From: Nematostella vectensis
Lineage: Eukaryota > Cnidaria > Anthozoa > Actiniaria > Edwardsiidae
NCBI RefSeq assembly: GCF_932526225.1
Contig: NC_064044.1
Coordinates: forward strand, 13,951,453-14,015,452
Direction: 5' to 3'
Length of the DNA: 64,000 nt
Below the pieces are notes generated by a model, which ran no database searches, was not told where the DNA came from, and saw only the letters and a program-made list of their open reading frames with translations. Shown here piece by piece: positions 50,698 to 62,989 of this stretch (the stretch's first letter is position 1; each line of letters starts with the position of its first letter). Made by a program: the position numbers and the translations under genes.

Positions 50698-50703
50698 GTA
50701 AGT
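50698..50703 (+). promoter_or_regulatory. Splice donor of the possible exon 1, unit C (TATA lost)
   Basis: GTAAGT equivalent to 5536-5541 in unit A. As in unit B, the TATA-bearing segment is absent. Confidence 0.2.
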
Positions 50704-51590
50704 ACCCATTATATTGTTCATCAGGCTTAGTGTCCGTTGGTGGGTCATATACGTTTTCGTATGCGAGATTATCATCTACAATGTACAATCTACGAGTTTA
50801 TTACAAATCTTCTGGAAATGCAACAGCTAGAGAGATCTATTTTACAGGAACGCCCACTCTAGGTTAGAGAGCATGAGGCTCTAACAATTTGGTCTTTATG
50901 CCTTGACTGCATGTAGCTTGTTTAGGATAATTATGCAATTTATGTTCTACTTTATTCCATGATTAGAGTTCAAATATTATTGTAAGCTCTACCAGGGCCA
51001 CAAAGGCACATTTATGCATGTATGTTTTCTTCCACGCGCTTTTGATGTAAAATTCCTAATTTTAGATTCAATTAATTATATTTCACTTTACGATCGTTTT
51101 ACAATAAAATCACCATAATCATCGAGTTGGTTTTCCGTGGTTTTCCGTATTTTCGACCCGTAAAATTCGCCGCTCAATTTTCCCGACTTTGGCTAGCCCA
51201 GTGGCATATAAAGTTTGGAACTCCTTCCCAGGCCGCTCGCGCTGGTCATAGTTACACCGTAGTTGTAAATAAGTTTATCCGAACGGAAAAGTACGGATTT
51301 CTATCAAAGTATCCAATCATAAACTATAGAAGAAAGACTGCCATAGTGCAGAGCTCCAGACAGTCGCACTCAAATAACGGATATATCATTCTCGAAATGT
51401 ATGTAGCAATCATTACACATTCCTGTGAATGGTTAATTGTTTGGCATCTTTATGGAAACATTTAGCACGCAAAACGGTATCCGGCAATCGCTGATTGGAG
51501 CGGAACTATATATAAAAATTCTGTTTTCCTTCTGTTGGAATTTGCTGGTCAAAGAAGATATCTCTATTATCCAGAAAGAGTGCGATTTGT

Positions 51591-51602
51591 TGCGCATGCG
51601 CA
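51591..51602. promoter_or_regulatory. NRF-1-like palindrome, unit C
   Basis: TGCGCATGCGCA, as at 6481-6492. About 50 bases with the YY1-like site before it have been deleted. Confidence 0.25.
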
Positions 51603-52053
51603 ACAGAATAGTCCCTTGTTGCACGACTAGGCATGAGAATAATAATAAAAAAACTTCAAACAAAGCTTGGGATAGAGTAAAAATCTGATCATTGTTCAAT
51701 TTAATTTGTTTATTCATAACCTTTTCATAACTAGATTCCTGTGTATTTTCCTCTTGAGAAAGACATGACGCAATGCTTCTGCATACTAATAAGGGGAGTC
51801 CCCGCCAATCTGACTTTCACTTTCGCTAGTAGAATTTCCTGTTTGAGTGTTTAGCCGGGCTCACATTTACTCAATTCACTGGCTTTTGGACTTATAGAGC
51901 CTGCATCGCTTAACTCATCAATAGCAGGCTTCGTCATTTTTTTATTGCATTAGCTTCTAAAACCAGCACAATCGGTAAGCTGATTTGTCCGTTGTGATTC
52001 CGTTCTCTTATTTGCTAGTGTCATGGCTATTTTATCTTCTCACTTTTGTAATT

Positions 52054-52286
52054 GTGTAGTTCCAGAAAATATCCATACCCCCCATGGAGGGATTGGGAAC
52101 TCCGGAGGGGGTAGGGGGTCAAACGCCCAGGAATTTCCAGAGGGAAAGACGGGTAAAATGCCCTTTTTCCTTTACAGTTACCTATTTATTTTTTTTCCAG
52201 CGGGTTGGAAATTCCAGAGGGGTGGGGGTTCATACCTCAGAACCCCTCCTGTGGGGAGGGTGTATGAATATTTTCTAGAACTACAC
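52054..52286. mobile_element. GTGTAG-type MITE, unit C
   Basis: Same insertion as 6957-7191, with ATT flanks and both inverted ends preserved. Confidence 0.6.
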
Positions 52287-52440
52287 ATTCAGCCTTCGCA
52301 TAGCCGTTTTCACCCACTCGACTTGTACAATAAGGGCTTAAATCATCAATCAGGATTTGACACGAGTGGTGGGTGTTGAGTGCTTTCTCAGTAAAAATTC
52401 GTAGACAGCATTTAGCGTTCAATGGTAATTCTCTAGGGTT

Positions 52441-53246
52441 AGGGGGGCACGATATAAGAGACATTAAGAAAACTGGGGGGGCACGATATAAGAGACCTTA
52501 GAAAACTGGAGGGGCACGATATAAGAGACCTTAGAAAACTGGAGGGGGGCACGATATAAGAGACATTAAGAAAACTGGGGGGGGCACGATATAAGAGACC
52601 TCAGAAAACTGGGGGGGGCACGATATAAGAGACCTTAGAAAACTGGGGGGGGCACGATATAAGAGACCTCAGAAAACTGGAGGGGGGCACGATATAAGAG
52701 ACCTTAGAAAACTGGGGGGGGCACGATATAAGAGAACTTAGAAAACTGGAGGGGGGCACGATATAAGAGACCTCAGAAAACTGGAGGGGGGCACGATATA
52801 AGAGACCTTAGAAAACTGGGGGGGGGGCACGATATAAGAGAACTTAGAAAACTGGAGGGGGGGCACGATATAAGAGACCTCAGAAAACTGGAGGGGGGGC
52901 ACGATATAAGAGACCTCAGAAAACTGGAGGGGGGCACGATATAAGAGACCTTAGAAAACTGGAGGGGGGGCACGATATAAGAGAACTTAGAAAACTGGGG
53001 GGGGCACGATATAAGAGACCTTAGAAAACTGGAGGGGGGGCACGATATAAGAGACCTTAGAAACCTGGGGGGGGGGCACGATATAAGAGACCTTAGAAAA
53101 CTGGAGGGGGGGCACGATATAAGAGACCTTAGAAAACTGGAGGGGGGGCACGATATAAGAGACCTTAGAAAACTGGGGGGGCACGATATAAGAGACCTTA
53201 GAAAACTGGGGGGGGGGCACGATATAAGAGACCCTAGAAAACTGGA
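52441..53246. repeat. G-rich minisatellite, unit C (about 24 copies)
   Basis: The same repeat as at 7347-7500, expanded to about 24 copies of 33-36 bp. Variants (CCTTAG/CCTCAG/ACTTAG, GGAGGGG/GGGGGG) recur in patches, which suggests block duplication. The long minus-strand open frames here only reflect the repeat period. Confidence 0.9.
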
Positions 53247-54271
53247 GGAGGGGGTCACAGCCATATTTGTGTAACATATCACAGGCGTTCCATGGGGTTG
53301 CCTTCGTTGATGTAGAATTGCACAATCTATTTGTCATTATCTCTCGTAATATGTGTGGTCTGAAATGAAGATCGATCTTTGTGTCTTGTGTGTTTTGTTT
53401 ACATTCGTTTTAAGGCAAATAGAGAATAGGAGACAAGGCCAGCAACTCTCGAATAATCAACGCGTCAGATATCGCATACAAGATCAAATCTAACTCTAGA
53501 CGATCATGCTGATCGTGAAGTCGGGCCAGCTCCATGAAAGTGGAATAAAAATGCGTAATAAACATTTTATGAAATAAAAGATTGAAAGGAAATTGGTGTT
53601 TAATAAATCGTTTATTTGTCATCATCACAATTTACAATGAAAAAGAATAACTTATTTATTTACTATAGTAAATAAACTGTAAAAATATAAATCAGTCAGT
53701 TTTCCATGCTTTTCATTGTTATGAACAATGTGGACATCTGCATCATAAATGTTACCTCTTATGATACTCAGGGATAACTTTGCACGCTTTGCACCTTTGG
53801 GCCTCCTGTGCTATCGGACCTCATGATATCTATGACCTCAAGTGGTTGCGTTCGCAAAGCATGATGGGGCCTATATACGACGTTACCAGATAGATTGAAG
53901 AAAAGGTATAACCATAGTCGGTTCGCCTATGGCTAGCCCCACTAAACCCCATACTTTAAGCCGAAGTGCACTTCTGTTCAAACATACCTTGGCGCTGATT
54001 GGCTAATCTAAACCATGTTGCATTCCCAAGTATTCCTTTGAGAACTGAACAAGAAAGGGATGTCTAGAGGTCAGAGACTTAGCTCCAACACGCCAATTCT
54101 CGAGTAGAAAGGAATTAGGGGCGAGCGTGAAACGCGCCAGGAATAAAGACCAAAAACCCGTTGATCTGCCTGAAGTATTCGGTATTTTTATGTTTCTTGT
54201 CATACCTTTCACAACACGGGCACAGAACAAATTGCAGATATACATATAATACCACAGGTATCCCAGTCAAC

Positions 54272-54289
54272 CCTGCGCTCAGGATCTAG
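54272..54289. mobile_element. Helitron-like 3' terminus, unit C
   Basis: Hairpin CCTGCGCTCAGG, AT, CTAG, T, as at 8522-8539. The second Helitron-like end of units A and B is absent from unit C. Confidence 0.35.
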
Positions 54290-54805
54290 TTTTAGACCCC
54301 CCCCTTGCCCCTATAGGTCTAGGAGCGTCGAGTTTTGCATTTCTTAACCAGTAGGATTTTTTTCCTGTTGCAACAAAGAACTCTCAAAATCTCGATGGTA
54401 TCTTGAGAAGATGAACTGTTTTAAAAAAACAACAACAATCATTTGTTGCATTTTGAATCTCATAACCTTAATTTCCTAGCAAATCATACCATACCCCAGT
54501 TGAATCTGTCTATATTAGGTTCTAAGACGCGTATTATTATGGATAGATACCTGTGTATTTTCCTCTTGAGAAAGCCTGGTACCCACATGACGTAATGTTT
54601 CTGCATACTAATAAGGGGAGTCCCCCGCCAATCCTTTCACTTTCACTTAGTAGAATTTCCTGTTTGCGTTTTTAGCGAGGTTCACATTTACTGGCTTTTG
54701 GATTTATAGAACCTGCGTGTTACCGTCTACCATCGCTTAAATTGTCAATAGCAAGCTTCATCATTGTATTGACATTTTAGCGTCAATAACCAACACAAGC
54801 AGTAA

Positions 54806-55051
54806 CAGTGCGGAACATTACCATTTTTGGTTATATTTGATAAACAATCTGATTAACCAATCAGAGATGAGTATTACTATGCCCAGTCTCACGCGGACAC
54901 GCCTCAACTCAGAGTGGGAAAACAAAATGGCGGTTTCGTTGAATCGGGAAAATCATGTTGAACGCCGCTTTTTAACTCTCTGCTAGCAGTGATTTCTTCT
55001 TATCTGTTTAAGCAGGGATTTCACCGACTCAGTGCGTCATATATACCCTAT
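54806..55051. other. Unrelated 246-bp segment replacing about 3.7 kb, unit C
   Basis: Left of it, homology to units A and B stops within CAAGCAGTAA; right of it, homology resumes at TTCAATTAGAG, immediately after the Helitron-like CTAG of the other units. Units A and B hold about 3.7 and 2.7 kb here. The replacement has no inverted ends, coding frame or match elsewhere in the window. It contains AACAAAATGGCGG, a YY1-like site. Confidence 0.6.
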
Positions 55052-55991
55052 TTCAATTAGAGATATCATTTATATGTATAGCTCTTCGATTTTCAGTATA
55101 ATGATGTAAGATATGTCGATGTTTTGCAAGCCGCATACGACTTTTGCTTCGCTTCAGTTTTGCCTCGTAACTTGAATTACACGACATACCTGTTTCGAAA
55201 GGAACGTCTTGTTCGTCTCTCGCCAGACACTGTTTGGGATAGGGATACATCCACCCTCATGCTAATACTATATACATATTCATATAAATAAATCCGCATG
55301 CGGCCCAAATTCTAGAGGCAGGAGGCGTCCTGAGAGTGAATTTGTCTGCGAATTTTGCTGAAAACTTACCATTCGGTGCAGATTCGGACAAATTCTTGAA
55401 TTAGCTTTGAACCAATTTAAAAAAAAGATCCTATTAAATTTTCTGAAGAAACACCAAATACGTTTTTAACTATCATAAAGTGTTAACATAAATACTACTA
55501 CATTGTTAACCGTATTGCTAATAAAAAGAAATTGAAGAGCTTGGGCTTCCTGTGGATAAACCTAAATTCGTCTGTTATTCAGACTAGCTAATGAGGGGAA
55601 TCCCCTACAAACGTTTGAGATTTGCAATTCAAATTTCCTACATTTATTTGTTTGTTCGTATTTTGTGCAAAGCATCATTTGATCTTAAACTACAGCCCTG
55701 ATGTAGTGTCGAATTGTGCTTAAAGGCAAGTTGAACAAGGTGAAATCAAGTTAAAACTTTCGGGAAAGGAACCTCAATGTATCATTACACTCGAAAGCTT
55801 CATACCAAGCATTATTGAACGAGGTATGGATTTTGTCAGTTCTATAACAGACTATAGCCCTATTTACACTACACAAAACTAACCCGGGTTCGACCCGGGT
55901 TAGTTTTGGATTGGAGTGTAAGCACTGATCTGAGACGAAACAGGGTCAATAACAGAACGCATGCGTAGTAGTAGATTCATCAAAGTAAAAT

Positions 55992-57306
55992 ATGGCGGAC
56001 AAAGCAAATCATCAACTTTTAGGCGCGCAGTTTTGTCGAGGTATTTTCATGCTGAAAATCATGGCTCTGGCAGTACAATATTTTTTTAAAAGAAGAACTG
56101 TAAGGAGAAGAAGATGGGGAGAGAGACAGAGAATTTCTGCTCAGCGTCGTATAAATAGTTATCTGACATCGAGGGCAAGACTTGTTAAACGTACGATTAA
56201 CAATTTAACTTTTGAGTTTTCGAGACCTCAAGAAATATCAAGATCTGTTTGGGTAAAACCCAGAAGCGATAATTGGTGGGATCTTATTGTGGGACAGACC
56301 TTCAATGATGAAGACTGGAGAAAAAACTTTAGAATGGGGAAATCAACATTCAACTTCCTCTGTCAAAAGCTTTCCCCATTCATGAGCAAAGAAGACACTC
56401 ATCTAAGGCAAGCTATCCCTGTTAGAAAACGAGTTGGTGTGGCTCTTTAGAGACTAGCAACAAATTCAGATTACCGAACCATTGGTCATCTGTTTGGCAT
56501 ATCCGACGCAAGTGTGTGTCACATCACTCAAGAATTCTGTTCTTCAGTTGTGAATAATATGCTTCAAGACTATATAAAAATCCCTGTTGGTGAAGAGCTT
56601 GACAAAGTGGTTGCAGAATTTAAACACAAGTGGGGCTTTCCACAATGTGTTGGTGCAATTGATGGCTCGCACATTCCTGTCAAAGCCCCAATAGAATTCC
56701 ATGCTGATTACTACAACCGTAAGGGCTGGTATTCTATTATTCTTCAAGGAGCTGTTGACAGCAGATACAGGTTCATTGATATAAATGTGGGATGGCCTGG
56801 TAAAGTTCATGATGCCAGAGTTTTTTCAAACTCTTCTATTTTCACAAAAGGTCAAAATAAAACTTTATTTCCAAAGGAACAATTTGCTGACATAGATGGT
56901 GTTAAAGTACCATTGTTCATCACTGCAGATGCTGCATATCCGCTTTTACCATGGGTGATGAAACCTTTCTCTGATAATGGCAGTCTTGGGCCAGAGAAAA
57001 TGCATTTCAATTACAGATTAAGTAGGGCCAGAATACTTGTGGAAAACGCCTTCGGCAGGTTAAAGGGAAGATGGAGATGTTTGTTAAAACAAAATGAAAA
57101 TTGAAAAGATGAATACAATAGTGTTTACTTGTTGTATATAACATAACATCTGTGAGCTTTTCAACGAAGAATTCGATACTGATTTGTACGAAAAGGAATC
57201 CTCCACTCAACCAACTGGCGGTAATGACAGTAGAAGCCAATCATCACAGGATGCTGATTCTATCAGGAATGCACTGGTAAAATATTGTCAAGATGTGGAT
57301 TTGTAG
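55992..57306 (+). pseudogene. Harbinger transposase (HARBI1/DDE_Tnp_4 type), decayed
   Basis: ATG 55992 in context AAATATGGCGG. An N-terminal basic region leads to a helix-turn-helix-like part. Candidate catalytic acids sit in AIDGSH (Asp224), DAAYPL (Asp313) and VENAFGRLKGRW (Glu351), with a conserved HDARVF near 273-277. Three lesions are visible: TAG at 56448-56450 where the family normally has Trp (a single G-to-A change); a shift of frame in the A-rich stretch near 57095; and TAA at 57139-57141 just before the conserved HNICEL. The C-terminal part then runs open to 57306. The frame shift could also be a sequencing error, but the two stops are substitutions. Confidence 0.8.
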
Positions 57307-57562
57307 TAAACTCTTTTATGAAAAACAACTTTTGTATATTTGCTAGTAAGAACTTTTATCTATAAAAAACTTTTAAACATAACTAACATAACAACTTTAT
57401 ATATCAGCTAACATTAGAACTTTTATCTATTAAAAACTTTAAAATATAAAGAGCATAACAACTTTACTATACTAACTAACATAAGAACAACAAACATCAT
57501 TTTATGGATTACAATGGTTATATATACAGTAGATTGATAATATGTAGTTTTTTGTGTTTATT

Positions 57563-58547
57563 CTACAACGAAGTGTAATGCATTCCATCAGATGGAAGTT
57601 CTCCACTACTGGTAGAAGCAGATGGATTAGGATATTGGCTTCTCTGTTGTTGCTGAATATGTTGAAAACCTGGCATTTGTTGCTGGTAGGCAAAATTTGG
57701 ACCACAATTAAAACTTTCAGCTACTCTCATAAACATATTCCCCATCATCTGCATCATATAGATTTCGTGTTGCTGTTCCTCTTTTCTTCTCTTCTCCTCT
57801 CTTTCATATTCACGACGTTGCCTCTCTTCTTCCATTTTAAAAAACCTGTCATCTGCTACTTGTTGCTGCTTTTGCATAATTTTAAAGGCAGTTGACATGA
57901 ATGTCTCATTCCTGCTTTTTTTTTTTTACTTTTTCCTCTTCTTGAGCTAAGTATCTTCTCCTTATTGACAGGAGTTTCCTGATCTTCTTTGGGCACTGTG
58001 GATGGCTTAGTTAAGGGTGGAGTTCCGTTGCTTGAGGTAGCTGTAGCTGCTGGTGAAGGAGCTGATGATGATGTTGTAGTTAATGAGCTCTCTTTCTGAT
58101 CCTGCTCAACCAAAGAGGCATTATTATCAAAATCAGGGTCTTCCAGGGCAAACTCATCATCATCGGCATCACCCTGAATTGAAGCTTGCTCACTACTCTC
58201 GAATAAATTTGGAGGCCTAGTTATGGGCCTATCTCCCATAACCCTATCCATTTGGTCGAAATGCTTAAAAGTTTTTCGTGACCTTCCAGATAAGTTGTTA
58301 TTGTGTTTCACAATTTTTTATATGCTTTCTTTAGTTGTTTTATTTTTTCACTGACTTGCTGGTACGAGCGGGTAAATCGGCCTTCACTTTCAGCTTCCAA
58401 CCTCTTCGCGATCTTCTCAAAGACTGACCTCTTTCGGGAACAATTGTCTAGCTGTTGCTGTATTTTTTCGTCTGCCCATATACTTATCAACATTGAAACC
58501 TCATCAGAAGCCCAAGTCGATCCTCGAGAAATATTTCCTGAACTCAT
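57563..58547 (-). pseudogene. Harbinger Myb/SANT-like protein, two frame shifts
   Basis: Minus-strand gene starting at ATG 58545-58547. The first 79 codons form a Myb/SANT-like domain (STWASDEVSMLI, then FEKIAKRLEAE and SYQQVSEKIKQLKKAY), the DNA-binding partner of Harbinger transposases. The frame changes at an A run near 58311, continues as an acidic, Ser/Thr-rich linker and a basic RRGKSKKKK patch, and changes again at a run of 11 A near 57925. A coiled-coil, Glu/Arg-rich tail with Gln-rich end follows to 57563. Both shifts sit in homopolymers, so either could be a read error. Otherwise the protein is complete. Confidence 0.75.
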
Positions 58548-58664
58548 TTTTTCAATTTAAACTGTAAAAACCAGTGACGCCCTGACTGTATCGACTGTCG
58601 AGTAAAAACAAGAGAGAGAGCCTTGCTTGGCGCCGTTTTTGTTTTAAACGCGAGTGCGCATGTT

Positions 58665-58880
58665 CATTACAGAAACTAACCCGGGTTCGCCCCAGTTTCC
58701 CGCTTAGACTACACTTTCGAAAACTAACCCGGGTTACTTTTAAAACTAACCCACCTCGAGAGGTGGGTTACTTTAACCCGGGTCGAACCCGGGTTAGTTG
58801 CATTTACACTACGAAAAACTAACCCGGGTTAACTTAACCCGGGTCGAACCCGGGTTAGTTTGTGTAGTGTAAATAGGGCT
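58665..58880. repeat. Asymmetric subterminal palindromes of the Harbinger element
   Basis: The right end has several copies of AACCCGGGTT, whereas the left end has one palindromic pair. At about 58799 a second, left-type end (CATTTACACTACGAAAAACT) occurs, so the last 82 bp look like a tiny element with both ends. Confidence 0.6.
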
Positions 58881-59025
58881 TATTTCGTGTTATGGTTACG
58901 GTTTTCTGTGCTTACTTTGGACTTGCGAAGTCATCTTTTGTTTGTGTCCTGTGGAAAAAATAGCTTCCATCACTCCTACGCTTACAACTCACTGTTTATA
59001 AGTTTTGAATCTTCTCTAGGTTTCT

Positions 59026-60780
59026 ATCGGCAAGTTGTATGTCTGTATGGACCAGTTTAAAGATGCGGAATCGTATCTTTTAAAAAGCTTCATTTGTTAC
59101 GAGCAAATCTTCACTAATCTTGGAAAGCTAGAAGAAGCAAAAACTAATATCGTAGATACCTATATTGAAGCATATCACTGGCTAGTCTTTGTGTCAGTTG
59201 TACTCGGGAAAAAGAGCCAAGCCTTGTTGGTGTCAGAGCAAGGAAGATCGCGCGCCCTTAGTGAAAACCTTCAAACCAAATATGGACTTCAAGGAGATGC
59301 AACAAAGAGCTCATTAGACCAAGAAGTATGTTTGTTAGTCAGTGGTACCTCGCCCTCGTTTGTTGTTGTATCATTGAGTGATAAATACCTTCACTTATTC
59401 ACTCTCTCATCTCTAACTCCGTTAGTTGTACATCCCGCAGCAATGCAAATGACAGATGAAGCGGAACAATGGCTATCTCGTCTCAAATACCTGATCAACA
59501 GAGTTATATGTGATGGAAATCTGCACGTCCGTCAAAATCGCGATGATACCTTCGAAGACAGATCGCTGGACCTGGACTATGATGACGAGTCTGAACATCA
59601 ACACGTGCTGACAGAACTCGCAAGGGTAACACTAGGGTCCAAGGGCTCAGAGAAGACGAATGAAATCGGAGGCGAATCAAGCGGAAACAGAAAAGACAAG
59701 AGTGTCGCCAAGATGTGGGGCGGAGGTAGTGAGTGTCACCTTGCTACCAGGTCTCCTTTACCACATACCACAGGAAAACCGAAGGCGAGTGACGAGGGTA
59801 CTAGCGGTAAAGTACCACAGGAACACGACGAAGACGTCTGTTCGCCACCCCCAATAAGCAGTGCCGAGACATTGAGAGGGTCCGGTCTACTAAAAGAGCT
59901 GTACCGGATACTGATTGAACCAACTGAGAAGAAACTCACCCAAGATGAAGTCGTGTTTGTTCCTGAAGGTGTCACGTTCATGGTCCCATTCGGCGCTCTG
60001 CAGTCGCCAGACGGGAGATTCCTTTCTGAGAAAAAGGCAATTCGTTTCGGCCCATCACTCACTACTCTTAAGTTACTGAGAGAATGTCCTGAAGACAAGC
60101 ACTGCAAACGTGGTGTACTTGTCTTTGCGAATCCAAGATCAAACGCAAACGTATTTACACGCAGGAATGGAGCCGACGTGGTGAAGTCTTTTCACGAGAG
60201 GTTTGCAAATCTCCCTGCAGCAAGTAAGGAAGCTATCAAGATCAGAGAAATACTGCCCGACGTGACATGTTTGATCGAGTACCAAGCGACCAAGAATGCG
60301 GTGATGCAGAGTCTCGAGAAAGGCGTCGGTGTTATACACATCGCTTCGCACGGTGACTCACAGACGGGTGAAATATTAGTCGCACCAGAACCACGCATGG
60401 ATAAGCATGATATCGCCGAAAAAGAGGAATACCTCCTGACGATGAGGGAAATCAGCTCGTGTCAGATCAACGCAAGTCTGGTCGTGCTCAGCTGCTGTCA
60501 TAGCGGCAGAGGCCAGATCAGAGCCGAGGGCGTGATGGGTCTGGCGCGAGCGTTCCTCGCTGCAGGAGCTCGCTCCGTGCTCGCAACGCTGTGGACTATT
60601 GGCGACAATGCCACACTGGAGTTCATGGAGCGCTTTTATCGTCACCTGGCCAGCGGATTGTCAACTAGTGCCAGTCTCAAGCGGACAATCTGGGACACCA
60701 TCTCAATGAATGATAAATACAGCCACCCCTATTACTGGGGCGCGTTTGTTCTCGTCGGTGATGACGTCACTATACGGTAG
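59026..60780 (+). pseudogene. TPR-CHAT protein, copy 4, 5'-truncated
   Basis: Spacer sequence (...TCTCTAGGTTTCTAT) runs directly into the middle of the TPR-CHAT exon (TATCGGCAAGTTG), sharing TAT at the joint. Promoter, start and nearly all TPRs are gone. The first in-frame ATG is 59047, giving about 577 residues: the last TPR, linker and whole CHAT domain with His codon 60349-60351 and Cys codon 60496-60498. An in-frame codon is missing near 60163 (THR-ARG-ARG-Asn where the others have an extra Asn). It is probably a dead copy, but a TPR-less CHAT protein could be made if transcribed from elsewhere. Confidence 0.85.
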
Positions 60781-61848
60781 AGACGTAGAAGGGAAGTTTC
60801 AAGAAACTCTGGAACCCTGCAAAACAGGGAACTCGTGTCAGCTCAGCTTGACTTGTTTTCATATTTGTATGACAGTTATCTCTCATGTATATTCATTTTT
60901 GTACTATTTATCTCTAGGGTCTTTTTTGAAAAGGTGCCCTCCAGAGTAAGGCCGTGATTCGTTATTTGCTTATTTGAAGCAGAGCACAAGTCAATAACTT
61001 TTGATTGATTTTGATTCGCAAGTCGTAGCTTATCTATAAAACAATCTAGTTGAGTGTAACCAAGTTAACAAAATACATAAAAAAGGTTGTGAACAGGCGC
61101 GTACCCAGGATTGGCTGAGGAGGGGTGCGCAGTCATAGGAATCATTTAGAAAAAGCATAGTATTTGAAGATTTCTAAATAAGAAATGACCCCCTTTTGGG
61201 CCACCAAGAGGGGGGGGGGGGGGGATGCGTGCGCATTCTGCGGAGGGAGCGAATGTTTTTTGAGGGAACCCTTAAAAGCATTCACGAAGGCTTGTATTCT
61301 TTGATAATAATAGCCAAGTTAAATTTCACTTTGCTAATTCCGCTTATTAATCAAATCCAGATTATTAGTAAATAATCACCAAAGTTAATTCTTCTTAGAA
61401 TGTAAGAAATCCATTGCTATAACTGCAGATTAAGATACGGTTTTTCATCATTTTTCTTTTCTTTATTAATTATTATAAAGTATATCCTATATTTTGATGC
61501 TCTTTGCATAGGATCAAATAAGTATAATAATAATGATATTAATTGTATAGTAGAGACTAGTGTTTGGCCATATTATAGTATTTGTAGGAATAGAAGAGGA
61601 AATAAAATGTAAATACAAGTGTTGGACCCGCTGTTACAACTGCAGACGCAGATGTAGATGTTACACCTACATTGCTGCGTTCACGCTATCGTTCCTTTTA
61701 TAACATACCGCTACAGATCGGTACCCAGGGTTTTTCATGAGGTGGGGAGGGGGGGGGGTTCGAAAACCTAAGAAAGTGAACCTTTTCACTGGAGGAAGGG
61801 GGGCGGAAATGTTTTATGTGCTAGGGATAACACCGTTCTCATGATGTT

Positions 61849-62049
61849 GCGCGCGCATCCAAAATACAATAGACTGGCGGGCCACAGCTGATCTGAAATG
61901 GCGTACAAAGTGGAGTTTACAGACGAAGCTATAGAAAGTGCTGTCAGAGTGCTTTTTTTGCAGTGTTTTGGACCTAGAGTCAAATTTCCCTTTGTCTGCA
62001 TCATTTTGGATCAGCTATGGCCCGCCAGTCTGTGGCATTTTGGACGCGC
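61849..62049. repeat. Foldback element, unit D copy
   Basis: Same arms as at 2981-3181. Confidence 0.5.
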
Positions 62050-62989
62050 ACGGAAGATCACAAAAACGGTCCTTGTACCTGTCGCTGTTGGGATATCGCA
62101 AATGCACAAATGTTCTTATAATAATAAGCACGTGATAAGGGGGGTTTGAGGGCATGCTTTCTCCTGGGGACTTTCAACTCCTGCATTTTCCACAAGCTTT
62201 ATAAACGACAATTCTTCAGGGGAAGATCCCCATAAATTACTTCAGGAATAGCACTCCTACTCAAGCCGCATGTCCGCTGCTATAAAAATCAAGTACCACT
62301 GCCAGCTGGGGCGAAATAACCAAGGGAAAATGGTGAGCTAAATGGGTAAACGAATCCAAGCTCAAAGTTGTAGCCTGAGGCCTTTTCCACCTGTGTGCAT
62401 TACTACGCGACCACCGGAACTCGATCGGCGATTGGAGAATCGCCAATTCCAGTGGTAGAGTAGCATTTCATACTGTGGTAACCGTGATGTATTCTTTCTG
62501 TATTTTAGGTACAAATTTTGTTTTACCTCGGATATTTGGGGGGGAGGTGTAGGTAAATTTTGCTCTCTCAAAGCTGTTGTTAAAAATGCCACTGGATTTA
62601 CTAGTGACTAGAGCTAATATCATGCATTTATCATTGCTTTGAGCACATACATGTGTGACCGGGTGGTATTTTGGGTTATTTTAGATTTTGCAAAGATTTT
62701 AAGTAAGCGATTTTTGGATTGCGATTATAATTGTTTTACGTATTTTACGGATTGTTTCTCAAACGTGATTCTAATTCGATCCGTACACGTTTAGGAATTT
62801 ACTTTCAACATGTTTCAAATTCCTTTAGATTAGTATCAATAGCTTGATAGTGCTAATTAAATCAAGAAAGCGTCCTTTTACCATTTCCCAGGAAGATTTG
62901 TTTCTAAATTTGACAGGACAATGGACGCTGAGTAATTTGAACGGTAGTAAATGTTAGCGTCCCTAGAAAAATGCGCGTCCCCAAGCGAG

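Larger units (their letters stand above)
55856..58880. mobile_element. PIF/Harbinger DNA transposon (3,025 bp)
   Basis: An insertion into unit C with TAT on both sides; units A and B show the empty site ACAGACTATTT. Inverted ends of about 45 bp begin AGCCCTATTTACACTACAC and continue into CTAACCCGGGTT. It carries the two convergent genes typical of Harbinger elements: a DDE transposase on + and a Myb/SANT-like DNA-binding protein on -. The 3-bp target also fits. Both genes carry disabling changes. Confidence 0.85.

Noticed and set aside
52441-53246. CRISPR-like array or coding repeat protein
   Set aside because: The repeats are contiguous with no unique spacers, and the long minus frames only mirror the repeat period in animal DNA.
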